From: Leucosporidium creatinivorum
Lineage: Eukaryota > Basidiomycota > Microbotryomycetes > Leucosporidiales > Leucosporidiaceae
Direction: 5' to 3'
NCBI GenBank assembly: GCA_001600635.1
Contig: BCKL01000038.1
Span: forward strand, 62,001 to 126,000
Length of the DNA: 64,000 bases
In this document: piece by piece, positions 1 through 11,185 of the stretch
Layout: the number at the start of each line of letters is the position of its first letter
How positions within the stretch are numbered: the stretch's first letter is position 1
Notes under the pieces: generated by a model
The model's input: only the letters and a program-made list of their open reading frames with translations
The model's database searches: none
Told to the model about the DNA's origin: nothing
Made by a program: the position numbers and the translations under genes

Positions 1-184
1 TGCGGACGCGCAGCTGCTTGCATGGACGACCCGATGCCCTGCAGAACTGAGGCGACTCGCGACGAGCGAGCGTGATTCGAGCGCGACTGACTCCGTTGGG
101 CTTGCTGCAGGACGAGGGAGGTCGGCTGTAGGCGAGCAGGGCAGCACAAGATCAAGAGCAGCACAGAAGCAGCTGAAGCCTGTC

Positions 185-2763
185 ATGGGCTCCGGGAAGT
201 CGAAGGAGAAGGAGCAGCGGAGGCGGCCTCTTGCTCTCCTTCGCTCATCTCGGCGCTCACTTAGCATCAAGGGCGGCGGCCCAGCAGGACCTGTCCAGCT
301 ACAGAAGCCATTCGCTGCTCTCCCTCGTCACTCCTACAACACTCGACTACAGCTTCCAACGATGTGGGCTCCACTCGAACCCAACAGCAACAGCTTCCTC
401 GAGTTACTGTCGCTCTCGCTGGCTCCGCCGAATCGCCCGGTGAAGCAGCTGTACAACAACATACTCGCTGCACCTTCCTGGCCTCCTCGCCTATCTCTGC
501 TCGCTACTCTAGGCGACCCGCATCCGACTACCAGCGGCCATCGAGTCGCTCGCGAGGCTTGGGGCAGTACAGGCTGTGTCAACGCTCTGGATTGGGAGTT
601 GGGAGGAGAGGGAAGGCTGGCGAGTGCGGGAGACGATACCAAGTGAGCTTCAGATGCAGCTGCCGAGCGCTGTGGTCGCTACCAGCGATGGAGCTAGTAG
701 AGCCGAGGGAAGCATAGTACAGCCTGGCTAACCATCTTTACCGACCTGCAGAATCTGCATCTGGAAGCCAGGGGTTGACTCGTTCACCAGCAATGACTCG
801 GCGACCGCTCCTTCGCTTCATCTCGGCTTGACCGAGGTCATCGACACGGGTGCGCTTCAGCAGGGACATGAGGTACATCAGAGCTGATTCTCTGTCTATA
901 GGACACCGCGCCAACATCTTCAGCGTCAAGTGGGCTCCCTACAACCCGACTCGGCTCTTCTCCTGCGCCGGCGATTCGACCGTACGTCTCACAGCTCGCT
1001 GCGTGCAGGCTTCTCGCTGACCGCCACATACCACAGGTCCGCGTCTACGATTTCTCTCTCGCCCGTAACCCTGCTCTCAGCTCGTCCACTGTCTTTCAAT
1101 CCTCGTCGGACTCGGCGCACCCACCTTGGACTCATCATGAAGCTGCTTCGGCGTGCACTCGAGTTCTCCGCTGCCACACCAGCCGAGTCAAACGAGTTGC
1201 TACTGAGACCTCGCCCGACGTCTTTCTCACCTGCAGCGAGGATGGGACAGTGAGGTGCGCCAATGCTCGACCTCGCCTTCTTATCGCCGAGACTGATCTC
1301 TTCGCTTCCCTCTCAACAGGCAACACGACCTGCGCACGACCCACACCTGTCGTCAACCAGGGTTGCGAAGTGACGAAGCTGCGTGTGGTCCACCGCTCGT
1401 CGAGTACGATGGCCTCTCCCTGTACTCGCTCAGCGTCTCCAAGCTTCGGCCTCACCTCTTCGTCGTCGCCGGGACTGCACCTCACGCCTTCCTTCGTGAG
1501 TTGAAGCTCATACCTCACCACGCTGAGGCTGGTAGCTGACCCTCACTCTGCAGACGACCGCCGCATGCTTCGACAGCCGATGAAGCGAGACTGGGGCGTC
1601 GAGGCGAACGACAAGGATCTCACTCAATGCGTGCGCAGGTTCGGCGTGCCCAAGAAGGAGGGAGCAGGAGAGGTGAGCTATTCTGCATTAAAACTCAGGC
1701 TTAAGCTGACTCTTCACGAGCTGTAGATCACCAACCACGTCGTCGCGACCAAGCTCTCCGGCGCCAAACCTCGCGACCTTCTCGTCTCGTACTCGGGAGC
1801 AGGCGTCTTCCTCTTCGACACGGATGCAGATCCTCATGTCCCTCCCGAACCCGTCGTTAAGCCATCTACACCCGCGGCAAAGGAGACCGAGAGCGGCGAC
1901 GCTCTGCTGGGCAGCGATGGCGAGTCCAACGAGTCGCGCTCGACTGTGCCCGGGAAGAGGCCGAGGGAGGAAGACAGTCCACGCCGAGGATCATCTCCCT
2001 GGGTTGGACCGCATCTCGAGGAAGCCGCCGTCGACGACGACGAGGAGGCAGGCGAGCAGCGCATCGGCACCGACACGGGCGACGATTCGGACGACGAGGA
2101 GACCTTCTCTCGCCTCGACCACCTCCGCTCCTACCACTCGGATGTCCCGCTCATTGCGCCTCGTCGCGAGTACACTGGCCATCGCAACGAGACCACTGTC
2201 AAGGATGTCAACTTTGCTTTCGGCAACGACTCGTTTGTCGTCTCGGGCTCGGATGATGGCAATTGGTTCGTGTGGGACAAGGAGAGCGAAGAACTGGTAG
2301 GGATCTTCGAGGGCGATGGTAGTGGTGAGTTGGAGTCGGTCGTCTTGGGCGTCAACTCGCCAGCTCACCTCTCTCTCTCACAGTCGTCAACGTCCTCCAA
2401 CCTCACCCTCGTCTCCCTCTCCTGGCCATCTCGGGCATCGATCCTACCGTCAAGATCTTTGGACCCACTTCCGACCCTGCTCTTCGTAACAACCTCGTCA
2501 AGNAAGCCGACGAGATTCTCGCTCGCAACCGAAGCCANGAGGGTCGAGAGTCGGGCAACATCATGTCGGTGCGTTGTTCATACTCGCTCTACTTCGTGNT
2601 GGAGTTCGCCGCTGACACTGAATACTTACAGGCTCGTCAGATGATGGCANTGCTGCTGGCGAGGGTCCCGACCGAGATGCGAGGTCAAGTGCGAGTCGCT
2701 CTGCAGGGCGAGGATGATGGCCAGGAGACGGAGGGAGAAGCGGGAGAGTGTAGGGTGATGTGA
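185..2763 (+). CDS. WD40-repeat protein, DCAF6/DCAF8-like (putative DDB1-CUL4 substrate receptor)
   Basis: Multi-exon WD40 protein. An early blade reads TGCVNALDW...RLASAGDDT (about 570-642). The donor at 643 and acceptor at 751 join it to KICIW. A second blade (after about 902) reads FSVKWAPYNPTRLFSCAGD, and a third (about 1140-1255) ends in LTCSEDGTVR. After a middle region with a long acidic stretch (about 1930-2110) come two blades, EYTGHRNETTVKDVNF...VVSGSDDGNWFVWDKE and NVLQPHPRLPLLAISGID. This C-terminal order (GHRN, SGSDxGxxFxWD, QPHPxxPxLAxSGID) is typical of DCAF6/DCAF8 proteins, adaptors that present substrates to CUL4-DDB1 ligase; the ligase role is inferred from family. Introns carry GCTGAC motifs. 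Start at 185 is the longest frame; 361 is an alternative. Four N bases (about 2503-2650) affect the last exons. The stop TGA at 2761 is clear. Confidence 0.8.
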
Positions 2764-2984
2764 GCTTGCGCTTCTTGTATATCTCGAGATGCTGTTGTAG
2801 CCGTATGATGTAGCCTTGTATCGAATACGCTCAGTCTTCTTGCATCTCGCTCTTTCTCCTCTCGACCGCTTTGCGAGCTTCCCAGTGGTCGACGAAGGAT
2901 GAACCGTGACAACTAGTTACTAGGGGCGATAGATTACTCTGCTTCTGTCGAGGCAACACCTCGACACAGTCTCGACCCTCGCCT

Positions 2985-4065
2985 CTACGACGCCTGCGCC
3001 CAGCCCCCTCCCTCGCCAACGCCGAGATCCCACCACGAAGCCGCCTGTTGCTGCACGTTGGCCTCGAGGGCTGAATACCCGCCTGTGTCCACCACCAAGC
3101 TTGGCCGAGCTTGTACCGCCGTGTAGCCATCTTGAGGGGTCGGAGGGAAGGAGTAGGCGATGGCGGGAGTTGGATGGGAAGGGGCGGTGACGGATGCGTG
3201 GCGTTGACGGTCGGAGTATGAGGGATGAGGGTGGTGGGGGGGATGATGATTGTATGGCGCGGAGGTAGCGTATGGTGTGGGCTCGGGAGCGACATTGGGG
3301 AAAGTTGGGAAGGCGAAGGGAGCGAGTTCGGCGAAGGCTGAGGGTGGCGTGGGGAGGGAGGAGAAAGCATCTGCTGCTGGTAGTAGTGCTGGTGATGCTT
3401 CGTGACTGTAGTAGGACATATCTGAGCTGGAAGAGCTGACTGATGCGCCAGTGTCGTTGAGCGGCGCTGACGGAGGGGAAGCAGCGGCGCCGGTGGGAGG
3501 AAGAGGACCTGCCTCGTCCGTGTTGGCGACTCTTGGGCCTTCCTCAAGCGCTCGTCTCGCCTTGCGCTCCTTGATGAGCTCTTGGGTGAGCATAGCGATG
3601 TGCGCCTCGAGTCTGCCGACGATGCGGTTCAGTCGAAGGACTTCGTGCTCCGAGGTCGCGAGGTTGGCCTCCTCGATTGTGCGCCTGATGCCGAAGAGGT
3701 GGTCAGCTGGTCGCCTGCTAGTAGTTCCTCAGCTTCGTGCGACTTACGAAGGCTTGGAACTGCCACCCCATACGCATCTCTCGCCTCGAACCCTACACTC
3801 GGCGCAAGCCTCGGTCCGGCTGCAACGGGTCTTACGAGCTCTGCGAGAGTATAAGGGTCAGCTGTAGGATTTTGTACGGCTCCAAGTAAGCATCGAAAGC
3901 TCACCTGCACTGTGGGAGACGAATTACGAGCAAAGGCAAGCAAGTCAGCCTCCCGCCGAGCGGGCAAGAGCTGAACAAGGAAGCACTTACACCTTCACAC
4001 GAGAGATAGATGACTTCGCCCTTAAATTGTCTCCCTTTGCCGAGCTTGGGTGTAAGTCGAGGCAT
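2985..4065 (-). CDS. Zn2Cys6 zinc-cluster transcription factor with a 5-nt microexon
   Basis: Putative nuclear DNA-binding regulator. Splicing four exons gives a canonical zinc cluster: SCEG | CR | ARKTRCSRTEACAECRVRG then ERCVWG, with all six cysteines in C-x2-C-x6-C-x5-C-x2-C-x6-C spacing. The second cysteine sits on a microexon of only 5 nt (3905-3909, TGCAG on the coding strand), bounded by GTGAG and CACAG. A linker and coiled-coil follow (HEVLRLNRIVGRLEAHIAML), then a Ser/Pro/Ala-rich low-complexity tail of about 150 residues ending at 2985. No fungal-specific transcription-factor middle homology domain is visible and the protein is short (about 300 aa). The start at 4065 (MPRLTPKLGKG) is the nearest ATG before the cluster; an upstream exon cannot be excluded because the frame is open to about 4257 with an N. 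It is a paralog of the gene at 6530-7571, with the same intron positions and the same coiled-coil pattern. Confidence 0.8.
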
Positions 4066-5104
4066 CTGTCGAGCGAGCTGGAACGGTGCAGGAAGACAAG
4101 CAACAAGTTGAGCGAAAATTAGGACGGCNAACGCCGTTCGGATTCCGCCGAGTCTGTCCTGGCCATCTCGGCACCCGTGAAGTTGCTCCTGATCTATCAA
4201 TCTCACCTGACCGTGCACACCCGCAGATACGGTCCGAGACCCGGCCCGTAGNTGCACTGACCTTACACCCCCTCCGAACGCCGAACGCTTCGTCTCCCTT
4301 CGCTTCGTTTGCTCTGTTCTGGCGATTCCTCTGCTGTACTATGATAGCTGTTAGTAGCTTTTATGCCATATGCAGACCCACGAGCTGGGAAGCTACTAAG
4401 CAGTGGAGTTGACAGCAGCTTTACCGCACTCTCGGTCGAGCTCTGCACGAAGGACATTGCTCGGACGTTGGTCCTTCGGGGTGCGCGATCAGCCGAAAGG
4501 CTTCCACACGAGCGATGCAGATCCGCGGCAGAAGCTGCTCCTCTTCCGTAGACTCGGCGCCGAGCAGTGCCGAATCTGAAGTGCCGAGGGAAGCACAGCT
4601 ACAGTAATCCTGCTCGTCAGCGGTGCAGAGGTCGAATAGAAGAGGATGCAGTTTTTGCATTATACAAGCTCAAAGCAGCGGTGCAGAGAACCCGGCGACC
4701 GAGAGTCGACTAGCGCGCGAGATGATAGAGAATCAAGCTCGACCGAGCAGTTGAGCTGACTGCGAAAAAGCTGCCTGCTTCCGTGTGGGACGACAACCCA
4801 CTTCCGAGACCCTACTACTCAATACCGGGAGTCGACGAGGCGAACGAAAGAGCAGAGCTGAACGACCGAAGGGAAAGGCAACGAGCAGCTCGCTTTCGGA
4901 GTTTACCCTCCTACCACATCGCTGTACATCGTCTCGGTCGCTTCTATCGCCTGTCAACTCACAGCCCAGGTGGCTGCAAAGACAGCTGTACATCGTATCA
5001 GCTCGCCGGTCGAGCCCACCCTCCTTTTGCTGCACCTCATCCTCGAGTCGTCGTCAAGCTCGCCCGTTTTTAAGCTTAGCAAGCCACAGCAGCCTCGCAG
5101 TAGC
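4066..5104. other. Intergenic region between divergent genes
   Basis: About 1 kb between the zinc-cluster gene (minus) and the DUF7727 gene (plus), presumably holding both promoters. I see no convincing ORF, RNA gene or repeat. It contains two N positions (4130 and 4252) and may include an unrecognised 5' exon of the zinc-cluster gene. Confidence 0.4.
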
Positions 5105-5917
5105 ATGGGAGTGTTCATCTTGCACCAGTGGGGACGTCTGCTCGCTCTCGCCTCGGCGTGCTGTACGTCCTCCGAGCTCTGCAGCTCAGCAAGCGTATCG
5201 GGAGCTGACTATCCACCGCGCGCTCGGGCAACAGTCGTCGTCTGGGCGGGCTTGTGAGGCATCTTTTACCGCAAGTTCTTCTGGGACATGTTGGGCGCTA
5301 CGCTCGGCCCTGCTGGCTTGATGTGAGTCCTGCAGAGGGAAGGTAGCAAGAGTCAAGCTGACACGCCGAGCTTTGAACTCGCTACAGTCCTCCTCCCAGC
5401 GCCAAGTTCTTCATCATGACCATCGTGGACGCGCCCGTTTTCCAGATCATCAACATCGTGAGTCGACCGAGCTCTTCAGCTGCCACTTGCTAACCTCGGC
5501 GCGCATGTTTCGGCTCGCAGGTCAACGGCGTGCTCACTCTCGCCCTCGAGTGGCCTCTTCCTTTCGTCTTTGGTACTGCGATCCATCGCTCGCTGGTAGC
5601 TCGTACCCTCTTTTACTTCTGGTGTGCATTCGTCGCCAGTGAGCAGCCCCTTCCTCTCCCCTCATTCCCGCCGAGCAGCCGAAGCATCGAGCGTGCACCA
5701 GGACCTGACGCCCTCGCTCTCGTTCCAGTGTTTCCCTACCAGACCATCGATGCCGGAGTATTCTACTTCATCACCTCCATCGTCTTTGCTCGAGCGGCTC
5801 AGTGAGTGTCGCTTGCAGTCCCTCGGCGCTGACAATCTGCTGACTCGGCTGTCTTTTTGCAGGATTGGAGAGCTGGTCGAGTGGAAGGATACTCAATCGA
5901 GCTCCAACATGGTCTAG
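5105..5917 (+). CDS. DUF7727 family four-helix membrane protein, with an in-frame TGA
   Basis: Small integral membrane protein of a fungal family of unknown function (DUF7727). Six short exons give MGVFILHQWGRLLALASAC, FVVWAGL, GIFYRKFFWDMLGATLGP, PPSAKFFIMTIVDAPVFQ, VNGVLTLALEWPLPFVFG with TAIHRSLVARTLFYFWCAF, VFPYQTIDAGVFYFITSIV and a tail ending SSSNMV. Family features visible are the N-terminal WGR motif, the (W)GxFYRKFFWD segment, APVFQ, ALEWPLPF and HRS; about four hydrophobic helices can be drawn and the length (about 155 aa) is normal. Odd point: with the natural splice (donor after 5158, exon from 5235) the codon at 5255-5257 is TGA where related proteins have Trp (TGG). This is a one-base difference, so sequencing error, recent inactivation or read-through are all possible. 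All downstream exons stay in frame with clean splice sites. Confidence 0.75.
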
Positions 5918-6529
5918 GGGTCGCTGTCACTCTCTCGCTGTAGGCTCTCCTCCCTGCAAGGCGCCGGTCGCCTTCCAGCTCGGGCACTCTTCCGCCGAAC
6001 CTGCGATGAGAAGTCGCCAGAAGCTGCGATCCGTCCTCGCCATCTCGCTATCTGTACAGCAATCAGAGTGCGCCTCGCTGTGGACATCGGAAGCCGAAGA
6101 CTCCCCCTTCAGCCTCGCATCGCCTTCGGCTCCCTTTCGCCGAGGTGGCATTCTGCTTCTGTTCTCGGCCTTGGAAGCCTTTGCGACCGAAGCGAAGGAA
6201 AAGGTACCTTTGCAAGGCGGCTCGGAGACCCGCGGGAGAGGCGATAGAGCTCCACAGCAGCTGCAGAAGAAGCGCCGAGCAGCTCGTCTCTCGGAGATGG
6301 TCCTGCAGAAGCTTCAGTACCTTTCAGCAGCTCCCATCTGCACCTTGCTCCTCATCATACATGCATCCAAAGCTGGTCCACCTCCCGAAATTATCATCCG
6401 ACCGCGAGGAGAAAGGGGGGCGGTCCGCTCGTTCGTCTCGCCGCTGGCTTGCCCTCCCGCGCCATCTCGCTTCGCTACAGAGTCCGCCCGAGCAGCATTG
6501 GAATGATCTCTTCCCTCTTTCCCTCCACC
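5918..6529. other. Intergenic/5' region of second zinc-cluster gene
   Basis: About 610 bp between the stop of the DUF7727 gene and the Kozak-like start of the next gene. Open frames here (for example 5865-6506) show no recognisable protein character or splice logic and I treat them as chance. Presumably promoter and 5' UTR. Confidence 0.4.
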
Positions 6530-7571
6530 ATGGTCAGCGCCTCGGCCAACAGCTCGACCAAGAAGCGCAAGGAGTCGGGAGGGGAGGGAGCAAAGAACGG
6601 ACGCGTCCGAGCATGCGTTGATGTGAGTTTTGCTTGACTTGGGTTCTGGGAGGATTCAACTGATACTCTATCCTGATGCGCTACAGTGTCGGTATGTCTG
6701 TTTGCTGCACCTGAGCGCCGAGCGCCGAGCTGAGGCTGACCCGTTTTCGGCACTCACACACAGGCGTCGAAAGCTGAAGCGTTCGAGAGAGCTACAGTGT
6801 ACGCAGTGCTCGAAAGCAAAGAAGGAGTGTGTCTGGGATGAGGGAGAGCCCTCGTGAGTTGCTCTGAAGCGGCAAACGAGGTGCGCCGAGCTGACCCCTT
6901 CCTCGTTCTGCAGGCGAACCGAGGAGGATGCCAAGATTGAAGCTGTATGAGAATCTTCGGACGCCGATACCTACCACAAGCTGACGTTTAATCCTATAAT
7001 GCAGTCGCAAGCCGAGGTACTTCGGCTCAACAAGATCGTGCTCGGCTTGGAGGAGCGGCTGGCTCGTCTCGAGGAGCAGCAAGCCCCAGCCTCGACTTCT
7101 CCATCCAGTCCCTCTCGACGCGGTTCTTCTTCCTCCCAGGGATCGCTACGCTCGGCCTTCGACAATGTTTCCCTCGGCCCTCGAACCAGCTCCATTCACA
7201 CCTGCTCGAGAGGCAGCTTGGTCTCCTCGCTAGACACGGTCGACTTGGCGTGCTCCACGCCCATGGTCTACCCTCATCATCAGCCTTACCCCTCGCCATT
7301 CCCTCCGCCCGCCTTCGTCCCCTTCTCTCAACCGCCGGTCGGACTTCCCCTCTACCCTTCTCAACCGCCCAGCACCGAGTCGCTTCCTCCCTCCCTTTCA
7401 GCTTCCTCCAGCTCGTCTTCAATGTACTCCACCACTCTACTTCCGCCACCGCCGGCTGTAGCGTCGTCGACAGCCCCGCTCGGGCTGTGCTCGATGTTCG
7501 CTGCCTTCCAGCCCTCGGCTGCGCAGGGCTTACCGACGGTGCAAGAGAGGGCTCAGGAGGATCAGAGGTAG
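6530..7571 (+). CDS. Degenerate Zn2Cys6 zinc-cluster protein with a 5-nt microexon
   Basis: Paralog of the minus-strand gene at 2985-4065. Start at 6530 chosen for its CCACCATGG context. Exon 1 ends ...RVRACVD at 6622; the microexon is 6687-6691 (TGTCG), followed by a donor at 6692 and the next exon at 6764. Joined, these read CVD | CR | RRKLKRSRELQCTQCSKAKK then ECVW. Five of the six zinc-cluster cysteines are present, but the third is Arg (codon CGT at 6780-6782), one transition from TGT. A coiled-coil follows (AEVLRLNKIVLGLEERLARL), then a Ser/Pro-rich tail ending at 7571. Total about 265 aa; no middle homology region seen. Exon boundaries and phases around the cluster match the paralog exactly, supporting the microexon in both. 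Whether it still binds zinc or DNA is uncertain; it could act as a dimer partner through the coiled-coil (inference). Confidence 0.75.
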
Positions 7572-7780
7572 CTTCTGTGGTAACATTTGGAGTAGCCGAT
7601 ATTATTCAGCATTATGAGCTATACCTTGCAAGAGCTGCCGAGGGAGAAACGACTCTCGCACTCTCGGGTTCGGCGAACCTGCCCTAGGTGCCCCATGAAT
7701 TATAAGATGGCATAAGCACAAACCGACTATAAACGACAGAACATATCAATCTCCTCTACAACCTTTGACCGACCTTTCCG

Positions 7781-10209
7781 TCAAGTCTGCTTGCTATCAC
7801 CGTCGTCGCTTGACACCCTCCGAGTCCTCGCCGGCTTGGCTGCTTCTGCGCGCTCGAGCTCGTGATCTTCGTCCACATAGGCGGGTGTAGAGTCGGGATC
7901 GGCGGGGAGAATGGCGTTGAGAAGTGAAGCGACAATCCCGGCGATGAGGAAGGGAGTGGAGAGGACCTGAAGCGAGCGCCGAGCAACGGGTCAGCTGCTG
8001 AGGGGCCGAGGATGAGGTCGAAGCCACTCACGATGATGATGGAGTTCATGAAACCCTTGAGAGCGGCGTTGGGGCCAGCGTAGGTGAAGATGTAGGACGA
8101 CCAATCGGCGACGAGGAGGTTACCGAGCCCGAGCGAGAGCGCCGACGCGAGGATCATGCGGTCACGCCTCGTGAACGAAGTGAGGCTCAACACCTTGAGT
8201 CCCGATACTGCGACCGAGCTGAAGAGGAAGGTGGTGACTCCTCCTAGTACAGGCGCAGGGATGGCGAGGAAGACGCCCGAGATCTTGGCGAGCACGCCGA
8301 AGATAACGAGGACACCGCTGCAGAGGTAGCCTGCGAAGCGATTGGCACACCTGGTGATGCTGATGACCCCGTTGTTTTGAGCGAAGATGGAGACGGGAGG
8401 CTGTTCGATGAGGACCGAAGCGAGAAAGGTCAGCGCCGAACGAACCGCTTCCCTCGGACTCTCGCCTCGAAGCTCGGATGGCTCAACTCACGTTCATCAT
8501 CAGACCTGCAATACATCCGTTGACTCCATCGGCGAGGATACCTCCTTGGACACGGCTGTCGAAGAGAGGGCCTTCGACCGGCTGGCGAGAGGCTTCGGAC
8601 GAGGCGGTCTGCGAAGGAGAAGGAGGTCAGCTCTAGAGCCGACTCGAGGATGCACTTGACATACAATGTCTCCAGTAGCTTCCATAGCCAGCGAGATGTA
8701 TACGCAGAGCATGGGAAGGATGGAAGGGCCGTGAATGCGAAGGGGGTACGTCTGCAGCCAGAGGAAAGTGGCGGCGGGGGCAGAGGTGATGGTAGCAGCC
8801 GAGGTGTAGCCCAGAGGCGCGGCAACGATGCAGCCGACGAGAAGTCCCACTGTTGGCGGTGTAGAGTCAGCTCGGAAGTCGAAGTCGACCTCGGCGCTAG
8901 ACCGCTCACTGATGATGGACGCCGACTTCATGGCAGGTGAGCCGAAGAACTCGACGATGATAATGGTGATGTAGCTGAGGAAGCCGAGTCCGATGTAGCG
9001 AGCGTCTCCCCATTGATATGCTCGAGGAGCCGTGATGTCGGGGCACAGCGCGAAGAATCCAGTCTCGGGGCGCGTGTGGCAGTTTCCAGATCCTCCTCCC
9101 CAATTGAGGAAGCCAGACTCGCCGACGAGCGACGCTCCGATAAGGAGGATGACAGTCCCGGTCACGACAGGCGGGAAGATCTTCTTGAGAACACGCGGAT
9201 TTGTGAAGGCGAGGGCCATCTCCAGCAACGAGCAGAGGCAGCTGGTGCCGAGGCTGCAAAGTGGGTTATCAGTACAAGCTGTTTGACCGCAGAAGTAGCT
9301 CGAAGAGACTCACAGAGCGCCGTAAGCCTCAGGGCAGCTGCCTCGAACCGTTACGCCGTCGATGACCAACGAGGGGCAAGTGCCGTCGGCGTAGAGGGCG
9401 GTGAAGATGGCTGAAGCGGTGGATAATGTAGCGAAAGAGGTGCCGACTACGGTGATGAGACCGGTGCCGAGCCAGTACTTTTTCTTGGTGAAGGGGATGG
9501 GGAAGCGCGACATCTGAATCGCCGAGAGGATCCCGGACGAGATGAGGGAGACGGCGACCATCTGGTTCTGCTGGGACGCGTCGAAGCCGAGTTGATTGGC
9601 AAAGATGATGGGAGGTGTGATGAGACCAGCTGTGGGATGTAGGGAGACGAGGTCAGCAGGGCGTCGCCGAGAAAGTGCGGCTGGTTATCGGCGCTCACCG
9701 AGCATCGCCAGGGCGTGTTGCAGACCGCAGACGAAGGCGAGGGAAATGGGCATCTCTTGTTCGAGAGCGTAGAATGGTGTAGGGCTGTAGCGAGGCCGAG
9801 AAAGATGAGTTAGCCGTCGAGTCAAACCGCCGAGCGGCTCGGATTGCTGCTGCCAGCTCGCCACTTCGACTCTGCAGAGGAGCAGCGACTTGCTCATAAG
9901 CATCTCAAAGGGAGTTACGCACCGAGTCTTCTTCTTTCCTTTGCCGAAGCTGAAGGGCAGCTGAGGCATGCAGAGAAAGGCGAAATCTGTAGATTAGGGG
10001 TGTCAGCGGCTTGCTGGTCCTCGCCTAGGCATCGCTAGCTCACCATAATCGCCTAACCATCCCTGCTTGGTAGTCAACTTGCGCTTGACTTGCGCAAGAG
10101 AAGGCAGCTTTGCCGCTCCATCTCCCTCTCCGGCAAACTCGTCGTGGTCGGCGGGGACATGGTGGGGATCCATGCGGTAAGCAGCTTGCGGCTGTGAGGA
10201 GCTACTCAT
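7781..10209 (-). CDS. NCS2 nucleobase/ascorbate transporter, UapA/UapC-like uric acid-xanthine permease
   Basis: Plasma-membrane purine:H+ symporter of the NAT/NCS2 family. Exons on the minus strand run from MSSSSQPQAAYRMDPHHVP (ATG at 10209) through PISLAFVCGLQHALAML (the conserved QH of TM1), long hydrophobic segments, and the family signature FAQNNGVISITRCANRFAGY, which fits [Q/E/P]-N-x-G-x4-T-[R/K/G]. The C-terminal tail ends at 7781 with a charged cytosolic stretch (DEDHELERAEAAKPARTRR). The N-terminal LTTKQGWLGDYDFAFLCMP region matches the cytosolic segment that precedes TM1 in UapA-type carriers. About 600 aa with 12-14 helices expected, a normal length. At least eight introns, most with GTCAGC on the plus strand (GCTGAC on the coding strand). 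Substrate choice (uric acid/xanthine rather than ascorbate) is inferred from fungal homologs. It is convergent with the zinc-cluster gene, about 210 bp away. Confidence 0.9.
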
Positions 10210-11185
10210 ATCGCCAGCAGTATCGGATGCGAGAGAGAAGCAGACGAGGTGAGAGGAGGAGACGAAGAGCGATTGCTGGCGAGAAAGACTTCAAGAGTCG
10301 CCTGACGGAGGTCGGCAACCCTGCGCAGGTCTGCGAGAGATAAGGAGAGACGGTGGGGACGGAGTTTGATCCTTACCAAGCGGGCTCGGCGCGGGGCATC
10401 TTGACTTTGGGACGAAGGGCGGATTTCGCGGAGCTCTGCTCGACTTTCTTGCAATCTCGTCCTTCAAGCGCTCCAATCAGTACTTGGCGTGATACAAGTC
10501 ATTGATTTCCGGCACCTCAAGTCTTCCCGGAAGGCCGCTGTAAAGAGCCTCGGTGGCAGCTCGGCGCTGGTAGGGTTCAGCCGAGAAAAGCCTTCCGCTG
10601 TCGCGCTGACGCCCTACAGCAGGCTGGCGAATCTCTCTTGAGCCACATCACTGCTTCACTCGTCGTACTTGCTGGATAACAAGCCGAGCGAGCAGCCAAG
10701 CGCGAAGCCCACATCGTCGAGGTGCCTGGGTCCGAGCGAGCGGAGGGAGCGGAGAGGGAGAAGGAGACGGATCGTTGCGACGGACACCAGCGGCTGCCAA
10801 GTCGTTGCGCGAGTCGACAGCTTGCAGATAGAGCCGATGAGGTTGATAGAGCGGCTGGGGGCGACAGAGCGGATAAACCCAGGGCGTTGCTCTCGGCGAA
10901 CAGTTCGAGCGCTTCGGTGAAGGTCAAGAAGAGCTTCGAGGTCACTCGGGAGAGTTGCAGGCGAGTACAAGCCGTCAAAAACATGTTCAGGTCCCTCCAG
11001 ACATCGTCTTAGCTGACTGAGCACTTTATCGACCGAGGAGGAGGTTGAGTTGGCTGGCTGCCTTGAGATGGCGAGCGAGCATCAGCTTTTTTCAGGCAAG
11101 CTACAGCGCGGGCGTAGAAGTCAACCTTTCACCTGCAATAAAGAGCAGTCAGCGAGTCTGAGGTTCAAAGCGACGAAGAGACGAC
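10210..11185. other. Intergenic region upstream of the permease
   Basis: About 975 bp between the permease start and the F-box gene stop. It should hold the permease promoter and the 3' UTR intron of the F-box gene (11133-11189). A 122-codon minus-strand frame (10656-11024) has some protein-like composition but no homolog I recognise and no splice context, so it is not called. Confidence 0.35.

Noticed and set aside
10656-11024. Minus-strand 122-codon frame starting MLSQLRRCLEGPEHVFDGLY
   Set aside because: Somewhat protein-like at the start, but a competing frame is equally open, no intron logic fits and no family was recognised.
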